Part shown: positions 5,246 to 5,278 of the stretch, one piece after another | Position numbering within the stretch: position 1 is the stretch's first letter | Layout of the letters: each line of letters opens with the position of its first letter | NCBI GenBank assembly: GCA_005882525.1 | Contig: VBGO01000170.1 | Coordinates: 1 to 5,278, forward strand | Length of the DNA stretch: 5,278 nt | Direction of reading: 5' to 3' | DNA from: Chloroflexota bacterium | GTDB lineage: Bacteria > Chloroflexota > Dormibacteria > CF-121 | Notes under the pieces: model-generated | The model's input: only the letters and a program-made list of their open reading frames with translations | What the model was told of the DNA's origin: nothing | Databases searched by the model: none | Position numbers and translations under genes: made by a program

Positions 5246-5278
5246 AAGCACGGCGGGCGAGTAGCTCGTCGACACAGG
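5244..5278 (-). CDS. Possible last codons of a convergent gene at the right edge
   Basis: On the minus strand one frame entering from the right edge reads CVDELLARRA and then TAG (5244-5246). The amphipathic, Ala/Arg-rich ending looks like a normal C-terminal helix. Its position just past the fusion gene, with the hairpin overlapping its stop, fits a convergent neighbour. Only ten whole codons are visible and other frames are also open, so this is a guess and no function can be given. Confidence 0.2.
   Translation of the reverse strand, partial: CVDELLARRA

Noticed and set aside
1..5278. CRISPR array, tRNA, rRNA, insertion sequence or phage attachment site
   Set aside because: No regularly spaced repeats, cloverleaf, transposase motif or terminal repeats were seen on either strand.

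Overview
This is a high-GC bacterial window (roughly two-thirds G+C, codon third positions mostly G or C, two GTG starts). It carries four substantial protein-coding genes, one mini-gene and two short intergenic control regions. Three of the gene starts sit 5 to 7 bases behind a -10-like hexamer and have no good Shine-Dalgarno, which suggests leaderless mRNAs. Together with the secreted LysM-CHAP wall hydrolase, this would fit Chloroflexota, Dormibacterota or actinobacterial relatives. That placement is an inference from style only, because no marker gene or rRNA is present.

Layout from left to right. (1) Bases 1-874, minus strand: the first 291 codons of an unrecognised protein with a winged-helix-like segment and a CxC pair, cut by the left edge. 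(2) Bases 875-1064: a divergent intergenic region. It has a good TTGACA-type promoter firing leftward and a possible 12-codon leader peptide whose stop overlaps the Shine-Dalgarno of gene 1. (3) Bases 1065-2580, plus strand: a 53-residue GatC/AtzG-like mini-protein overlapping by 14 bases the start of a complete amidase-signature enzyme. (4) Bases 2577-3575, minus strand: a secreted protein with two LysM repeats and a C-terminal CHAP domain, convergent with the amidase. The two genes share the palindromic tetranucleotide CTAG as their stop. (5) Bases 3576-3763: a second divergent region holding alternating GTTACG/CGTAAC elements, a perfect 22-bp palindrome and a further inverted repeat just before a TACAAT -10 element. 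(6) Bases 3764-5218, plus strand: a single reading frame fusing a PaaI-type hotdog thioesterase to an alpha/beta hydrolase with an aspartate nucleophile, through a proline-rich linker. (7) The right edge has a GC-rich hairpin and perhaps the last codons of a convergent gene.

How the genes relate. The mini-protein and amidase form a translationally coupled pair and probably work as a complex or as chaperone and enzyme. The other genes look like independent transcription units facing away from or toward each other, so the window is not one operon. No mobile element, CRISPR array, tRNA or rRNA was seen, and I found no convincing complete new multi-gene system. The items most worth following up are the hotdog/hydrolase fusion with its palindrome-rich promoter region, and the unknown left-edge gene with its leader peptide.
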